A model generated the notes under the pieces. It saw only the letters and a program-made list of their open reading frames with translations, did not search any database and was not told the DNA's origin. A stretch of DNA of 64,000 nt from Ensifer adhaerens (GTDB lineage Bacteria > Pseudomonadota > Alphaproteobacteria > Rhizobiales > Rhizobiaceae): NCBI RefSeq assembly GCF_028993555.1, contig NZ_CP118611.1, positions 2,379,501 to 2,443,500 on the forward strand, in the 5' to 3' direction. The position numbers and the translations under genes were made by a program. Of this stretch, positions 27,404 to 37,106 are shown one piece after another. Position 1 is the first letter of the stretch; each line of letters begins with the position of its first letter.

Positions 27404-28843
27404 ATGACCCAGTATCCCGATATCCTCCTTCATATCGACGGCACCTGGCGGCCGGCGCGAACGGGCAAGACCGTTCCCGTCATCGACCCTGCCACAGAGG
27501 AAACGATTGGTCAGGTGGCCTGGGCGGAAGTGGCGGATCTGGATGAGGCGCTGAGCGCCGCCCAGAAAGGCTTCCAAGTCTGGCGGGCAACCTCGGCTTT
27601 CGATCGGGCAAAGATCATGCGAACGGCAGCGACCCTGCTTCGCGAGCGCGCCGGCGACATCGCCTGGCTGATGACAAGGGAACAGGGCAAGCCGCTGGCC
27701 CAGTCCAAGGGCGAAATCCTCAGCGCCGCCGAAATCATCGAGTGGTTTGCCGAGGAAGGAAAGCGTGCCTATGGCCAGATCATTCCGCCGCGCGCGCCTG
27801 ACGTCACCCAGATGACCGTCAAGCTGCCCGTCGGACCGGTCGCCGCGTTCACGCCCTGGAATTTCCCGATCAACCAGGTCGTGCGCAAGCTGTCCGCTGC
27901 GTTGACGACCGGATGCTCGATCATCGTCAAGGCGCCCGAGGAAACACCGGCGTCGCCGGCCGAACTGATCCGGTGCTTCGTCGATGCGGGCATTCCCGCA
28001 GGCGTCGTCAACCTCGTCTATGGCGTGCCGGCGGTCATCTCGGAGTATCTGATCTCGCATCCGGTGATCCGCAAGATGTCCTTCACCGGCTCGACCCCGG
28101 TCGGCAAGATCCTGGCGGCGCTCGCCGGCCAACACATGAAGCGCGCGACGATGGAACTCGGCGGCCACGCCCCGGTCATCGTCACCGCGGACGCCGACAT
28201 CGGGCAGGCCGTCGCGATCATGTCCGGCAGCAAGTATCGCAATGCCGGCCAGGTCTGCGTGTCGCCGACCCGCTTCCTGGTGCAGGAACGGGTGGCGGAT
28301 CAGTTCCTTGAAGGTTTCGTCGCCGCATCGCGGAAGATCAAGGTCGGTAACGGCCTTGAGACCGGCATCGACATGGGGCCGTTGGCCAACGAGCGGCGCA
28401 TCCCGGCGATCGAAAGCCTGGTCGCCGACGCTGTTGAACATGGCGGCCGGCTGGCAACCGGCGGCCATCGTATCGGCAACCGGGGCTATTTCTTCGAGCC
28501 GACGGTGCTTGCCGACGTGCCGCTCAGCGCCCGCATCATGAATGACGAACCCTTCGGCCCCGTTTCCATCATCAACCGCTTCGGCGATCTCGATGAGGCG
28601 ATCAACGAGGCCAATCGCCTGCCGTTCGGACTTGCCGCCTACGCCTTCACGGGCTCCGAGCGAAGCGCCCATCGCCTCGCGAGCGAAGTCGAGAGCGGAA
28701 TGATTTCCATCAACCATCTCGGCCTGGCCTTGCCTGAAGTGCCCTTCGGCGGCATCAAGGATTCCGGCTACGGCACCGAAGGCGGCTCCGAAGCGATCGA
28801 AGCCTATCTGGAAACCCGCTTCGTCACGCGCAAGAGCGTATAA
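27404..28843 (+). CDS. NAD(P)-dependent aldehyde dehydrogenase (succinate-semialdehyde dehydrogenase-like)
   Basis: A 479-residue ALDH-superfamily enzyme with general base Glu251 in MELGGHAP and catalytic Cys285 in NAGQVCVSP, plus the cofactor segment [19 protein letters not shown] and FTGSTPVGK. The overall pattern is close to GabD-type succinate-semialdehyde dehydrogenases. It lies 214 bases downstream of the thiolase on the same strand and may be separately transcribed. Whether it serves the anthranilate route, polyamine/GABA use or another aldehyde is not decidable here. Confidence 0.88.
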   Translation: MTQYPDILLHIDGTWRPARTGKTVPVIDPATEETIGQVAWAEVADLDEALSAAQKGFQVWRATSAFDRAKIMRTAATLLRERAGDIAWLMTREQGKPLAQSKGEILSAAEIIEWFAEEGKRAYGQIIPPRAPDVTQMTVKLPVGPVAAFTPWNFPINQVVRKLSAALTTGCSIIVKAPEETPASPAELIRCFVDAGIPAGVVNLVYGVPAVISEYLISHPVIRKMSFTGSTPVGKILAALAGQHMKRATMELGGHAPVIVTADADIGQAVAIMSGSKYRNAGQVCVSPTRFLVQERVADQFLEGFVAASRKIKVGNGLETGIDMGPLANERRIPAIESLVADAVEHGGRLATGGHRIGNRGYFFEPTVLADVPLSARIMNDEPFGPVSIINRFGDLDEAINEANRLPFGLAAYAFTGSERSAHRLASEVESGMISINHLGLALPEVPFGGIKDSGYGTEGGSEAIEAYLETRFVTRKSV

Positions 28844-28855
28844 CTGCGCAATCCA

Positions 28856-28880
28856 CTCCCGCGCGCCCGGCGCGCGGGAG
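28856..28880 (+). terminator. strong GC hairpin after aldehyde dehydrogenase
   Basis: A perfect 10-bp stem (CTCCCGCGCG and complement) with a CCCGG loop begins 13 bases after the aldehyde dehydrogenase stop. No U-run follows, so termination efficiency is uncertain, but position and stability suggest a 3' end. Confidence 0.5.
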
Positions 28881-29004
28881 ATGCTGTCTGTCACTCATCA
28901 GGGGCAAAAGGGCGACCAGCAGAAGTCGCAATCGTAAATTTACTCCCCTGTTACGAAGTTTGCTCACCATCGGACGCATGGCATGATGCCTATGGGAGAG
29001 CACG

Positions 29005-29127
29005 ATGGGTTATGATTGGGATGGCGCCCGCGGGCGTCGCATCAAGATCGCGCGATTTGGCACGGCCGTCGCTCTGGCAACCCTGTTGGTGTCAGTCGCC
29101 GCACAGGTCGTGGCCCGGGCAATCTAG
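29005..29127 (+). CDS. putative 40-residue single-pass membrane protein
   Basis: A short ORF starting MGYDWDGARGRRIKIARFG and continuing with one hydrophobic stretch (TAVALATLLVSVAAQVVA) before the stop. A GGGAGAG ribosome binding site sits at good spacing ahead of the ATG. The layout, a basic N-terminal segment then a single helix, fits a small inner-membrane protein; similar short, GxRxRR-containing proteins occur in rhizobia as far as I recall. It stands alone between the aldehyde dehydrogenase and the helicase, with a terminator-like hairpin 154 bases downstream. No function can be given. Confidence 0.45.
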   Translation: MGYDWDGARGRRIKIARFGTAVALATLLVSVAAQVVARAI

Positions 29128-29280
29128 ACAACATGGCTTGCCCTGTTCGACGCACCGAGGGCCAGGGCGAAGATTTCCAAAGACGGTGACCGATAATCCC
29201 GGATCTCCTTCCTGAGATCGAAATTCCCACCGTCCACGGCTCTGACCACAATCTGTCGGAGCGGCATCGCAGGCTGGTGA

Positions 29281-29301
29281 AAGCCCGGCCTGCCGGGTTT
29301 T
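29281..29301 (+). terminator. intrinsic terminator-like hairpin upstream of helicase gene
   Basis: CCCGG, CCTG loop, CCGGG, then TTTT, preceded by AA. It may end the transcript of the small ORF at 29005-29127. Apart from it, the interval 29128-29457 shows no coding sequence that I can support on either strand. Confidence 0.5.
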
Positions 29302-29457
29302 CAGCGGCGATCGAAGCTGATACGTTCCATTTTTGTTCCGAGTCCTTTTGCTTCGCGCGAATGGTTTAGATGCCGAGACCCGGAATCCGTGAATTCTTTC
29401 AAGCAGATGCCGCGGAACGAAGAATTCGGAAATCTTGCCGAGAACACCTGGATACGT

Positions 29458-31527
29458 ATGAGCGCCGCCTATCTCGAAAAACTGAATGACCGCCAGCGCG
29501 AGGCGGTGGTGCACGGCGTGGGCTTGCCGCAGGGCCAGCTCGGCCGCCCTCTGCTGATCATCGCCGGTGCCGGTTCGGGTAAGACGAACACGCTCGCCCA
29601 CAGGGTGGGACATCTGATCGTCAACGGCGCCGATCCGCGCCGCATTCTGCTGATGACCTTTTCCCGCCGCGCCGCCGCGGAAATGACGCGGCGGGTCGGG
29701 CGCATCTGCCGCCAGGTGCTCGGCGACAATGCCGCCGTCATGACGGATGCGCTTTCCTGGGCCGGCACGTTCCACGGGATCGGTGCGCGGATTCTCAGGA
29801 TCTATGCCGAACAGATCGGCCTTGGCGCGGATTTCACCATCCATGACCGCGAAGACAGCGCCGATCTCATGAACCTCGTCCGCCACGAGCTCGGTTTCTC
29901 CAAGATGGAAAGCCGCTTCCCGACAAAGGGCACGTGCCTTGCGATCTACTCGCGGGTCGTGAATTCGGAAAGCGCGATCATCGACGTCTTGAAGACGGCC
30001 TATCCTTGGGCCGTGAGCTGGGAACAGCAATTGAAGGAACTGTTTGCCGGCTATGTCGAGGCCAAGCAGGCGCAGAACGTGCTCGACTACGACGATCTCC
30101 TCCTCTACTGGGCCCAGATGGTTTGCGATGCCGAATTGGCGCAGGACATCAGCAGCCGTTTCGACCACATCCTGGTCGATGAGTATCAGGACACGAACCG
30201 CCTTCAGGCCTCGATCCTGCTGTCGCTCAAACCCGAGGGCCATGGCCTGACCGTCGTCGGAGACGACGCCCAGTCGATCTATTCCTTCCGGGCCGCGACG
30301 GTCCGCAACATCCTCGATTTCCCGAATGCGTTTTCGCCGGAGCCCGCCGACGTCATAACACTCGATCAAAACTATCGCTCGACCCAGCCGATTCTCGCTG
30401 CCGCCAACGGCGTCATCGGGCTTGCACGGGAACGGTTCACCAAGAACCTCTGGACCGACAGGCAGTCGGAACAGCGCCCTCAGCTTGTCACCGTCAAGGA
30501 CGAGGCGGATCAGGCCGCCTACATCGTCGAGCAGGTTCTCGCCAATCGCGAGGTCGGCATTGCGCTGAAGCAGCAAGCCGTGCTGTTTCGCTCCGCCAAC
30601 CACAGCGGCACGCTCGAGGTCGAGCTCACCCGTCGCAACATTCCCTTCGTGAAGTTTGGCGGTCTCAAGTTCCTCGACAGCGCCCATGTCAAGGATCTTC
30701 TGGCGACCTTGCGTTTCGCACAGAACCCGCGTGACCGCGTCGCCGGTTTCCGGCTGCTGCAGATGCTGCCCGGGATCGGCCCGCAGACGGCAGGCAAGAT
30801 CCTGGACGCGATCGCCGCCGATCCGGAACCGCTCGCAGCGCTCGCGGAAATCCCGGCGCCACCCAAGACCGGCGAGGATTGGGCACGCTTCGTCGAACTC
30901 GTGTCCGCTCTGCGCAAGGCCGAAACGGGATGGCCGGGGGAAATCGCGACCGCGCGCGCCTGGTACGAACCGCACCTCGATCGCATCCACGAAGACGCCG
31001 AAACGCGCAAGGCCGATCTCGTGCAACTCGAACAGATTGCCGGCGGCTACCAGAACCGGGAACGCTTCCTGACCGAGCTGACGCTCGACCCTCCGGATGC
31101 CACCAGCGACCAGGCAGGCGTGCCGCTGCTCGACGAGGACTACCTGATCCTGTCGACCATACATTCGGCCAAGGGACAGGAATGGCGTTCGGTCTTCATG
31201 CTCAATGTCGTTGACGGCTGCATCCCGTCCGACCTTGGCGTCGGCACGACGGCCGAACTCGAAGAGGAGCGAAGGCTGCTTTATGTCGGCATGACGCGGG
31301 CGCGCGACCATCTCGCACTGGTGACGCCGCAGAGGTTCTTCACTTACGGCCAGAACAGCCAAGGCGACCGGCACGTCTACGCGTCGCGAACCCGTTTCAT
31401 TCCAGCAACGCTGCTGCAGTTCTTCGAGACGACGAACTGGCCGAAGGTCTCGGCAGCCGCCGGCGAGCGCAGCGCCAAGCAGATCCGCATCGACGTCGGC
31501 GCCCGGATGCGGTCCATGTGGAAGTAG
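29458..31527 (+). CDS. UvrD/Rep-family DNA helicase
   Basis: Superfamily 1A helicase of 689 residues from the ATG at 29458. Motif I is IAGAGSGKTNTL, motif Ia LLMTFSRRAAAEM, motif II VDEYQDTN, motif III VVGDDAQSIYSFRAA, motif IV QNYRSTQPIL, motif V STIHSAKGQEW and motif VI EERRLLYVGMTRA, so it should be an active 3'-5' translocase. It is a little shorter than UvrD. A GTG at 29389 and an ATG at 29407 would add 17-23 residues, but none of the starts has a convincing ribosome binding site. It stands alone, convergent with the minus-strand GntR gene. Confidence 0.9.
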   Translation: MSAAYLEKLNDRQREAVVHGVGLPQGQLGRPLLIIAGAGSGKTNTLAHRVGHLIVNGADPRRILLMTFSRRAAAEMTRRVGRICRQVLGDNAAVMTDALSWAGTFHGIGARILRIYAEQIGLGADFTIHDREDSADLMNLVRHELGFSKMESRFPTKGTCLAIYSRVVNSESAIIDVLKTAYPWAVSWEQQLKELFAGYVEAKQAQNVLDYDDLLLYWAQMVCDAELAQDISSRFDHILVDEYQDTNRLQASILLSLKPEGHGLTVVGDDAQSIYSFRAATVRNILDFPNAFSPEPADVITLDQNYRSTQPILAAANGVIGLARERFTKNLWTDRQSEQRPQLVTVKDEADQAAYIVEQVLANREVGIALKQQAVLFRSANHSGTLEVELTRRNIPFVKFGGLKFLDSAHVKDLLATLRFAQNPRDRVAGFRLLQMLPGIGPQTAGKILDAIAADPEPLAALAEIPAPPKTGEDWARFVELVSALRKAETGWPGEIATARAWYEPHLDRIHEDAETRKADLVQLEQIAGGYQNRERFLTELTLDPPDATSDQAGVPLLDEDYLILSTIHSAKGQEWRSVFMLNVVDGCIPSDLGVGTTAELEEERRLLYVGMTRARDHLALVTPQRFFTYGQNSQGDRHVYASRTRFIPATLLQFFETTNWPKVSAAAGERSAKQIRIDVGARMRSMWK

Positions 31528-31573
31528 GGGGGTTTAGCGGCCGCGATCTTCGGCCTCCGAACCGACTGCTTGT

Positions 31574-32272
31574 CTACCCGAAATTGCGCCTGTAGGTCGC
31601 CGCGATCAACGTCTCGGCCGCAGCGGCCGCCGTCTCGCCGTCGCGTGCTTCGATGGCTGACAGGATCGCCTCATGCTGGGCCAGCGACTGGCCGAAGCCA
31701 CCCGAAGCCGCCATCGTCTTCGGAATGCTGATCGACAGCGCTGCCCGGATGACGGATGCGACGGGTAGCAGAAAGCGGTTGTGCGCCGCCTGGAAGATCT
31801 GCAGGTGGAAGGCGATATCGGCCTCGATCGCCTCTTCGACACGCACACCCCCTTCCGCCATGCGCTGGAAGGCGGCGCGTATCTCTGCATGTTCGGCGGC
31901 CGAGCCGCGCCTTGCCGCAAGCCGTGCGGCGAGCGGTTCGATCGACAGGCGGATTTCGAACAGCTCTTCGGCAAGCGCCTCCTGGTCTTCGGCATCGCCC
32001 TGCCAGGAGAGCACGACGGGATCGAGCGTGTTCCAATGTTCCGCCGCGCGCACGCGGGTTCCAAGCCGGGGTTTTGCCTCGATGAAGCCCTTGGTCGAAA
32101 GGATCTTTAGCGCTTCGCGCAACGTCGTGCGGCTGACCCCGAGCGTCGCCAGCATATCGGCTTCCTTCGGCAGGGTATCGCCGACCTTCAACTCTCCGAG
32201 CGTGATGCGGCGGCCGATATCGCCGGCAATGCGGGCCGGCAGACCGCGATCCTCCCGAGCGATTGCCTTCAT
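31574..32272 (-). CDS. GntR-family (FadR-type) transcriptional regulator
   Basis: A 232-residue protein with an N-terminal winged helix (IGRRITLGELKVGDTLPKEA, then VSRTTLREALKILSTKGFI) and a C-terminal FCD domain with the metal-binding pattern (EADIAFHLQIFQAAHN and AQHEAILSAIEARD). GAGAGGGCG precedes the ATG. It is the last gene of the operon IlvD/EDD dehydratase-DHDPS-like-gntR and probably autoregulates it; an inverted repeat lies in the promoter region at about 35004-35020. Sugar acids or their keto-deoxy derivatives are typical ligands for such regulators. Confidence 0.9.
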   Translation of the reverse strand: MKAIAREDRGLPARIAGDIGRRITLGELKVGDTLPKEADMLATLGVSRTTLREALKILSTKGFIEAKPRLGTRVRAAEHWNTLDPVVLSWQGDAEDQEALAEELFEIRLSIEPLAARLAARRGSAAEHAEIRAAFQRMAEGGVRVEEAIEADIAFHLQIFQAAHNRFLLPVASVIRAALSISIPKTMAASGGFGQSLAQHEAILSAIEARDGETAAAAAETLIAATYRRNFG

Positions 32273-32321
32273 GCGCCCTCTCCAAATGCGTCTCGGCTTC
32301 GTTCATAGACGGTCGCCCCCG

Positions 32322-33224
32322 TCAGGAAAAGCCACCCATCGCGGCCGCATAGCGACGGGTCATCTCCAAACCAATCTGGGTCGGGCGCATAGCCGGCGAA
32401 CGATCGTGGATTGCGATACCCGCCCGCTCGCCGAAAAGACGTTTGCCGTAGCAAAGCAGCGTCTCGATGCCCTGCATGGTGAAGACCACGCCCGGCAGCA
32501 TCTGCCGATAGGCTTCTTCCGCGCGCTCGTCCCAACCATCCGCGAAGAACTCGTAGGCGCGTACGGCGTAATCGATCGAGTCCGGCGCCAGGATCAGGCC
32601 ATGACAACCGATACGCAGGTTTTCCAGCAATTCCAGCCCCGCGCGTCCGTTGAACACGGGCAACCGTCCCTCGGTCACTTCGATCAGATGGGCGATATCC
32701 ACGACCGGCCCTTCGCCCTTGACCAGCCGGATGTTCGGATGCTGACGCACGAGATCGCGGATATCGGCGGCCGTCAGCCCACGGCCCATCAGGGCCGGCG
32801 CATTCTGGATCGCGAGCGGCAGATCGGTCCGGTCGGCGACGCGTCCGAAAAAGCGAATGTACTCTGCGGCAGAATACTGCCCGACCATCGGCGGCTGAAG
32901 GATCAGCCAGTCGGCGCCGACCGCCGTCGCGTGTCGCGCCTGGCGCACCTGTTCCTCAACCGATGCCCCAAAGATCGTCAAAGCGACGGGCACGCGTCCG
33001 GCCGTATCCTCGACCAGCCATTCCATAATCGCCATGCGCTCGACCTCGTCGAGCTTGGAGGCTTCGGTTGCAAGTCCGAGCCCGGCCATACCATGCACCC
33101 CACTTTGCAGACAGATTTCCGTCTGCAGCCGCATGGCAGTGCGGTCGAGCTGTTCCTGTTCGTTAAACAGCGCGTAGAGGATGGCGTGAATGCCATGGAG
33201 GCTTTCGATGCGAAAGTCGTTCAC
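32322..33224 (-). CDS. DHDPS-family aldolase/dehydratase (sugar-acid catabolism)
   Basis: A 300-residue (beta/alpha)8 protein of the dihydrodipicolinate synthase/N-acetylneuraminate lyase family. The Schiff-base lysine is Lys169 in RLVKGEG. The canonical Tyr of YNIPGRTG is replaced: the segment reads IQNAPALMG with Gln140, marking a divergent subclass. I choose GTG at 33224, preceded by GAGGAGGCGG; the stop of the dehydratase lies 10 bases upstream. Next to an IlvD/EDD sugar-acid dehydratase it would act on a 2-keto-3-deoxy sugar acid, either by retro-aldol cleavage or dehydration; sequence alone does not decide. Confidence 0.82.
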   Translation of the reverse strand: MNDFRIESLHGIHAILYALFNEQEQLDRTAMRLQTEICLQSGVHGMAGLGLATEASKLDEVERMAIMEWLVEDTAGRVPVALTIFGASVEEQVRQARHATAVGADWLILQPPMVGQYSAAEYIRFFGRVADRTDLPLAIQNAPALMGRGLTAADIRDLVRQHPNIRLVKGEGPVVDIAHLIEVTEGRLPVFNGRAGLELLENLRIGCHGLILAPDSIDYAVRAYEFFADGWDERAEEAYRQMLPGVVFTMQGIETLLCYGKRLFGERAGIAIHDRSPAMRPTQIGLEMTRRYAAAMGGFS

Positions 33225-33234
33225 TTCCGCCTCC

Positions 33235-34950
33235 TCAATGGCTCTCGCGAGGAACCGCGTGACCGCGGCTGCCGATGAGGAAATCGAGGTCCGCGCCGGT
33301 GTCGGCCTGCATGACCCGCTCGACATAAAGACCCTGGTAGCCGCCGACCATATCCGGTGCAGGCGGAGTCCACGCCGCCCGTCGAAGCGCCAGCTCTTCG
33401 TCGCTGACGTCGAGATGGAGGCGGCGGCCGGCAACGTCGAGTTCGATCCAGTCGCCGTCCCGTACCAGTGCGAGGGTCCCGCCGACCGCAGCTTCCGGCG
33501 CCGTGTGGAGAACGACCGTTCCAAAGGCCGTGCCCGACATGCGCGCGTCCGAAATCCTGATCATGTCGCGCACGCCCTTTTTCAGTAGCTTCTGCGGCAG
33601 CGCCATGTTGCCGACCTCGGCCATGCCCGGATAGCCCTTCGGGCCGCAGTTCTTCAGCACCATGATCGAGCTTTCATCGATATCGAGGTCCGGGTCATCG
33701 ATCCACGCCTTGTAGTGATCGATCGTCTCGAACACGACGGCGCGGCCACGGTGCTGCATCAAAGCCGGCGTTGCTGCGGAAGGCTTGATGATCGCGCCCT
33801 TTGGGGCAAGGTTGCCGCGCAGTACCGCAATGCCGCCGCTCGGTGTCAAAGCGCGATCGAGGGGCAGGATGACGTCATCGTTGTCGTTCTCGACACCTTC
33901 GATGTTGGTTCCGACACTTTGTCCTGTCACCGTCAAGGCATCGAGATTGAGGAGGCCCGCGATCTCTTTCATGACCACGGGCAGTCCACCGGCATAATGG
34001 AAGTCTTCCATCAGGTAGCGGCCTGACGGCATCAGGTTGAGGATGGTCGGCACATCGCGGCCGAACCGGTCCCAATCGTCGAGCGACAGTTCCGTGCCGA
34101 TCCGTCCGGCAATCGCCAGAAGGTGCACGACCGCGTTGGTCGAACCGCCGATCGCACCATTGACGCGGATGGCATTGGCGAAAGCGTCACGGGTGAGGAT
34201 CTTCGACAACCGCAGGTCCTCGGCGACCATCTGGACGATCCGCCGCCCGGTCAGCCGCGCCAGCCGCGCGCGCCCGGCATCAACTGCCGGACAGGCGGCA
34301 TTGCCCGGAAGCGCAAGGCCGAGGGCCTCTACCATGGAGGCCATGGTAGAGGCGGTACCCATCGTCATGCAGTGCCCGGGCGAGCGCGACATGGCGCTTT
34401 CGGCCGCCATGAAATCCTGTTGCGACATGACGCCGGCCCGCACATCCTCGGAGAACTTCCAGACATCGGTGCCCGAACCGATGGTTCGGCCCTTGAGGCG
34501 GCCGTTCAGCATCGGCCCACCGGAAATGACGATCGAAGGCTGGTCACAAGAAGCAGCCCCCATGACAAGCGAGGGCGTGGTCTTGTCGCAGCCCGCCATC
34601 AGCACAACGCCATCGATCGGATTGCCGCGGATCGCCTCCTCGACATCCATCGACGCGAGGTTGCGGAAGAGCATTGCCGTCGGGCGCAGATTGGACTCGC
34701 CGCAGGAAAACACCGGAAATTCCAGTGGCAGGCCGCCCGCCTCGAGCACGCCCGCCTTGATGTGCTCGACCAGCCCCCGGAAATGCGCGTTGCAGGGCGT
34801 CAGTTCCGAGAAGGTGTTGCAGATCCCGATCACCGGTCGGCCGTCAAAGACATCGTCGGGCAATCCGTTGTTCTTCATCCAGCTACGGTGAATGAACGCG
34901 TCCTTGTCCAGCCCGCCAAACCAATGCTGCGATCGCAATTTCCTGGTCAC
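33235..34950 (-). CDS. IlvD/EDD-family sugar-acid dehydratase (L-arabonate dehydratase-like)
   Basis: A 571-residue iron-sulfur dehydratase. Cluster ligands are visible as Cys in ICNTFSELTPCNAH, AGCDKTTPS and SPGHCMTMGTAST, and a C-terminal DARMSGTAFGT loop supplies the catalytic serine. Length and the start HWFGGLDKDAFIHRSWMKNNG fit the arabonate/xylonate dehydratase branch rather than dihydroxyacid dehydratase or 6-phosphogluconate dehydratase. Product would be a 2-keto-3-deoxy sugar acid. Start is GTG at 34950 with GGAGGGGCAA upstream. First gene of the operon with the DHDPS-like and GntR genes. Confidence 0.88.
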   Translation of the reverse strand: MTRKLRSQHWFGGLDKDAFIHRSWMKNNGLPDDVFDGRPVIGICNTFSELTPCNAHFRGLVEHIKAGVLEAGGLPLEFPVFSCGESNLRPTAMLFRNLASMDVEEAIRGNPIDGVVLMAGCDKTTPSLVMGAASCDQPSIVISGGPMLNGRLKGRTIGSGTDVWKFSEDVRAGVMSQQDFMAAESAMSRSPGHCMTMGTASTMASMVEALGLALPGNAACPAVDAGRARLARLTGRRIVQMVAEDLRLSKILTRDAFANAIRVNGAIGGSTNAVVHLLAIAGRIGTELSLDDWDRFGRDVPTILNLMPSGRYLMEDFHYAGGLPVVMKEIAGLLNLDALTVTGQSVGTNIEGVENDNDDVILPLDRALTPSGGIAVLRGNLAPKGAIIKPSAATPALMQHRGRAVVFETIDHYKAWIDDPDLDIDESSIMVLKNCGPKGYPGMAEVGNMALPQKLLKKGVRDMIRISDARMSGTAFGTVVLHTAPEAAVGGTLALVRDGDWIELDVAGRRLHLDVSDEELALRRAAWTPPAPDMVGGYQGLYVERVMQADTGADLDFLIGSRGHAVPRESH

Positions 34951-35000
34951 TTGCCCCTCCGACGCATCGACAGCCTCACTCGGTGCCGCCTCTTATTTCT

Positions 35001-35028
35001 CATATAATCGGAGTTATTATTGGTCAAG
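35001..35028 (-). promoter_or_regulatory. promoter with embedded inverted repeat for the IlvD/EDD operon
   Basis: On the minus strand TTGACC (35022-35027) and a downstream TATATG/TATGAG element form a plausible sigma-70 promoter about 60 bases before the dehydratase start. Between them lies an inverted repeat ATAAT/ATTAT (35004-35008 and 35016-35020, 7-base spacer), a likely GntR operator placed to block RNA polymerase. Confidence 0.4.
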
Positions 35029-35051
35029 CGGATAGGCCGACGTTCGAACGC

Positions 35052-35085
35052 AAAGAAAAACCTCCGACGCAGGGGCGCCGGAGGT
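35052..35085 (-). terminator. intrinsic terminator downstream of the SDR gene
   Basis: On the minus strand a 7-bp stem (ACCTCCG with its complement, 12-base loop) is followed directly by TTTTTCTTTG. It lies 32 bases after the SDR stop codon, so it should end the dgoD-SDR transcript and isolate it from the IlvD/EDD operon downstream. Confidence 0.75.
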
Positions 35086-35116
35086 CACATCAAACTCGAA
35101 TAGATGGGCCGCCGTC

Positions 35117-35893
35117 TCAGGGATGATGCAGCACGCTCATGCCGCCATCCACGGTCAGGCAGGTGGAGTTCATGAACGGGCATTCGTCCGAAATCATGAA
35201 GAGCGCCGCCTTGGCGATCTCCTCCGGGCTGGCGATGCGTCCGCCGGGATGGAGCTTCATCGTTTCGGCTTCCGCGGCGACCGGATCGGGAAACGAGTTC
35301 CAGTATTCGACGGCCTTTTGCGTGCGCACGTAGCCAGGCGCCAGTGCATTCACCCGCACCCCCTGCCCGGCATATTCGAGGCCGAGCGCCTTGGTCATGC
35401 CGAGAAGCGCATGCTTGGCGACCGGATAGGGGAATGTGTGCGGGATGATGGTGAAGGCATGGGTCGAGGCGATGTTGAGGATGACGCCACCGCCGGCCGC
35501 GATCATGCCCGGCAGCACGGCCTTGCTGCAGTTCCACGCGCCCTTGAGGTTGATGTCGAAACAGCGCTGCCAGTCGGCATCGGAGAGTTTCAGGGGCTCG
35601 AAGAACACGTTGACGCCGGCATTGTTGACCAACGCATTCGGCTGGCCGATCTCGCGGCTAGCCGTGGCAACGGCCCGTTCGATGGCGTCCGCATCCGCGA
35701 TGTCGGCCGTGGTGTAGCCGACCGTTCCGCCCGACGCGCGAAGCCGCTCGGCCTCGGTCGCCAGCAGATCACCGTCGCGGTCGAGGAGAAAAAGGCTTGC
35801 TCCTTCCGCGAGGAAGGTCCCGGCGATGGCGAGGCCGATCCCTTGAGCCGCCCCAGTGATGACGACGCGTTTTCCTTCGAGACGGCCCGCCAT
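35117..35893 (-). CDS. short-chain dehydrogenase, probable aldose (galactose/arabinose) 1-dehydrogenase
   Basis: A 258-residue SDR with TGAAQGIG for cofactor binding, NNAGVN, a catalytic Ser-containing NIASTHAF strand and the YPVAKHAL active-site Tyr/Lys. The ATG at 35893 has GAGGAG upstream, within the last codons of dgoD region. Directly downstream of galactonate dehydratase and ended by a terminator. In rhizobial oxidative galactose or arabinose routes an SDR forms the aldonolactone; that role is inferred from context. Confidence 0.82.
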   Translation of the reverse strand: MAGRLEGKRVVITGAAQGIGLAIAGTFLAEGASLFLLDRDGDLLATEAERLRASGGTVGYTTADIADADAIERAVATASREIGQPNALVNNAGVNVFFEPLKLSDADWQRCFDINLKGAWNCSKAVLPGMIAAGGGVILNIASTHAFTIIPHTFPYPVAKHALLGMTKALGLEYAGQGVRVNALAPGYVRTQKAVEYWNSFPDPVAAEAETMKLHPGGRIASPEEIAKAALFMISDECPFMNSTCLTVDGGMSVLHHP

Positions 35894-35904
35894 GTCAGTG
35901 CTCC

Positions 35905-37053
35905 TCACCACTCGGCGACGCTGCCGTCGGCATGGCGCCAGATCGGGTTGCGCCAGCGATGGCCTTCCTTCGCGCGTTCGATGACGTACTGCTCGTCCAC
36001 CTCGATGCCGAGGCCCGGTCCTTGCGGGATCGAGACGAAGCCATCAGCGTAGTGGAAGACTTCCTTGTTCGAGATGTAATCGAGAATATCGTTGCCCGTG
36101 TTGTAGTGGATGCCGAGGCTCTGCTCCTGGATGAAGGCGTTGTAGCTGACGGCGTCGACCTGGAGGCAGGCGGCAAGCGCGATTGGCCCGAGCGGGCAAT
36201 GCGGGGCCAGTGCCACGTCATAGGCTTCGGCCATCGCCGCGATCTTGCGGCACTCGGTGATGCCGCCGGCATGCGACAGGTCGGGCTGCAGAATGTCGAC
36301 ATAACCGTCTGCCAGAACCGACTTGAAATCCCAGCGGGAATAGAGCCGCTCGCCAAGCGCAATCGGCGTCGAGCAATGGTTGGCGATTTCCTTCAGCGCC
36401 TCGCGGTTTTCCGAAAGCACCGGCTCCTCGATGAACATCAGGTTGAAAGGCTGCAGTTCCTTCGCCAGCACCTTGGCCATCGGCCGGTGCACCCGGCCAT
36501 GGAAATCGACGCCGATGCCGATATGCGGGCCGATCGCCTCACGGATCGTCGCGATCGTCTCGACTGCCTTTTCGACCTTTTCCCACGTGTCGACGATCTG
36601 CATCTCCTCGCAGCCGTTGAGCTTGATTGCCTTGAAGCCGCGGGCGACCACGTCGCGCGCATTGTTGGCGACGTCGGACGGACGGTCGCCGCCGATCCAG
36701 GAATAGACCTTGATGCGGTCACGCACCTGACCGCCGAGCAGCGCATGGATCGGCTGGCCATAGGCCTTGCCCTTGATGTCCCAGAGCGCCTGGTCGATGC
36801 CGGCAATCGCCGACATGTGAACCGCGCCGCCGCGGTAAAAGCCACCGCGGTACATGACCTGCCAATGATCCTCGATCAGCAGCGGATCCTTGCCGATCAG
36901 GTAGTCCGAGAGCTCGTTGACCGCGGCTTCGACAGTCAAGGCACGCCCTTCGACGACCGGCTCGCCCCAGCCGACGATACCCTCGTCGGTCTCGATCTTC
37001 AGAAACAGCCAACGCGGCGGGACGATATAGGTGGTGAGCTTGGTGATCTTCAT
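35905..37053 (-). CDS. dgoD: D-galactonate dehydratase
   Basis: Enolase-superfamily enzyme of 382 residues, the same length as Escherichia coli DgoD and similar throughout (as recalled): [15 protein letters not shown] start, [31 protein letters not shown] with the catalytic Lys region, [12 protein letters not shown] with the characteristic His-Gly-Arg, metal ligands in IEEP and GERL, then [14 protein letters not shown] and the C-terminal [13 protein letters not shown]. It converts D-galactonate to 2-keto-3-deoxygalactonate. Ribosome binding site is weak. It is followed by the SDR gene and preceded by a GntR gene on the same strand. Confidence 0.93.
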   Translation of the reverse strand: MKITKLTTYIVPPRWLFLKIETDEGIVGWGEPVVEGRALTVEAAVNELSDYLIGKDPLLIEDHWQVMYRGGFYRGGAVHMSAIAGIDQALWDIKGKAYGQPIHALLGGQVRDRIKVYSWIGGDRPSDVANNARDVVARGFKAIKLNGCEEMQIVDTWEKVEKAVETIATIREAIGPHIGIGVDFHGRVHRPMAKVLAKELQPFNLMFIEEPVLSENREALKEIANHCSTPIALGERLYSRWDFKSVLADGYVDILQPDLSHAGGITECRKIAAMAEAYDVALAPHCPLGPIALAACLQVDAVSYNAFIQEQSLGIHYNTGNDILDYISNKEVFHYADGFVSIPQGPGLGIEVDEQYVIERAKEGHRWRNPIWRHADGSVAEW

Positions 37054-37106
37054 GGTGCGATATCCGCTGGGTGGAACAAGGCGGCGACGGCCGCCCGAGA
37101 AAGGTT

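Noticed and set aside
29092..31374. 760-codon minus-strand open frame opposite the helicase
   Set aside because: The plus-strand frame contains all seven helicase motifs, so the opposite frame is a by-product of codon bias.
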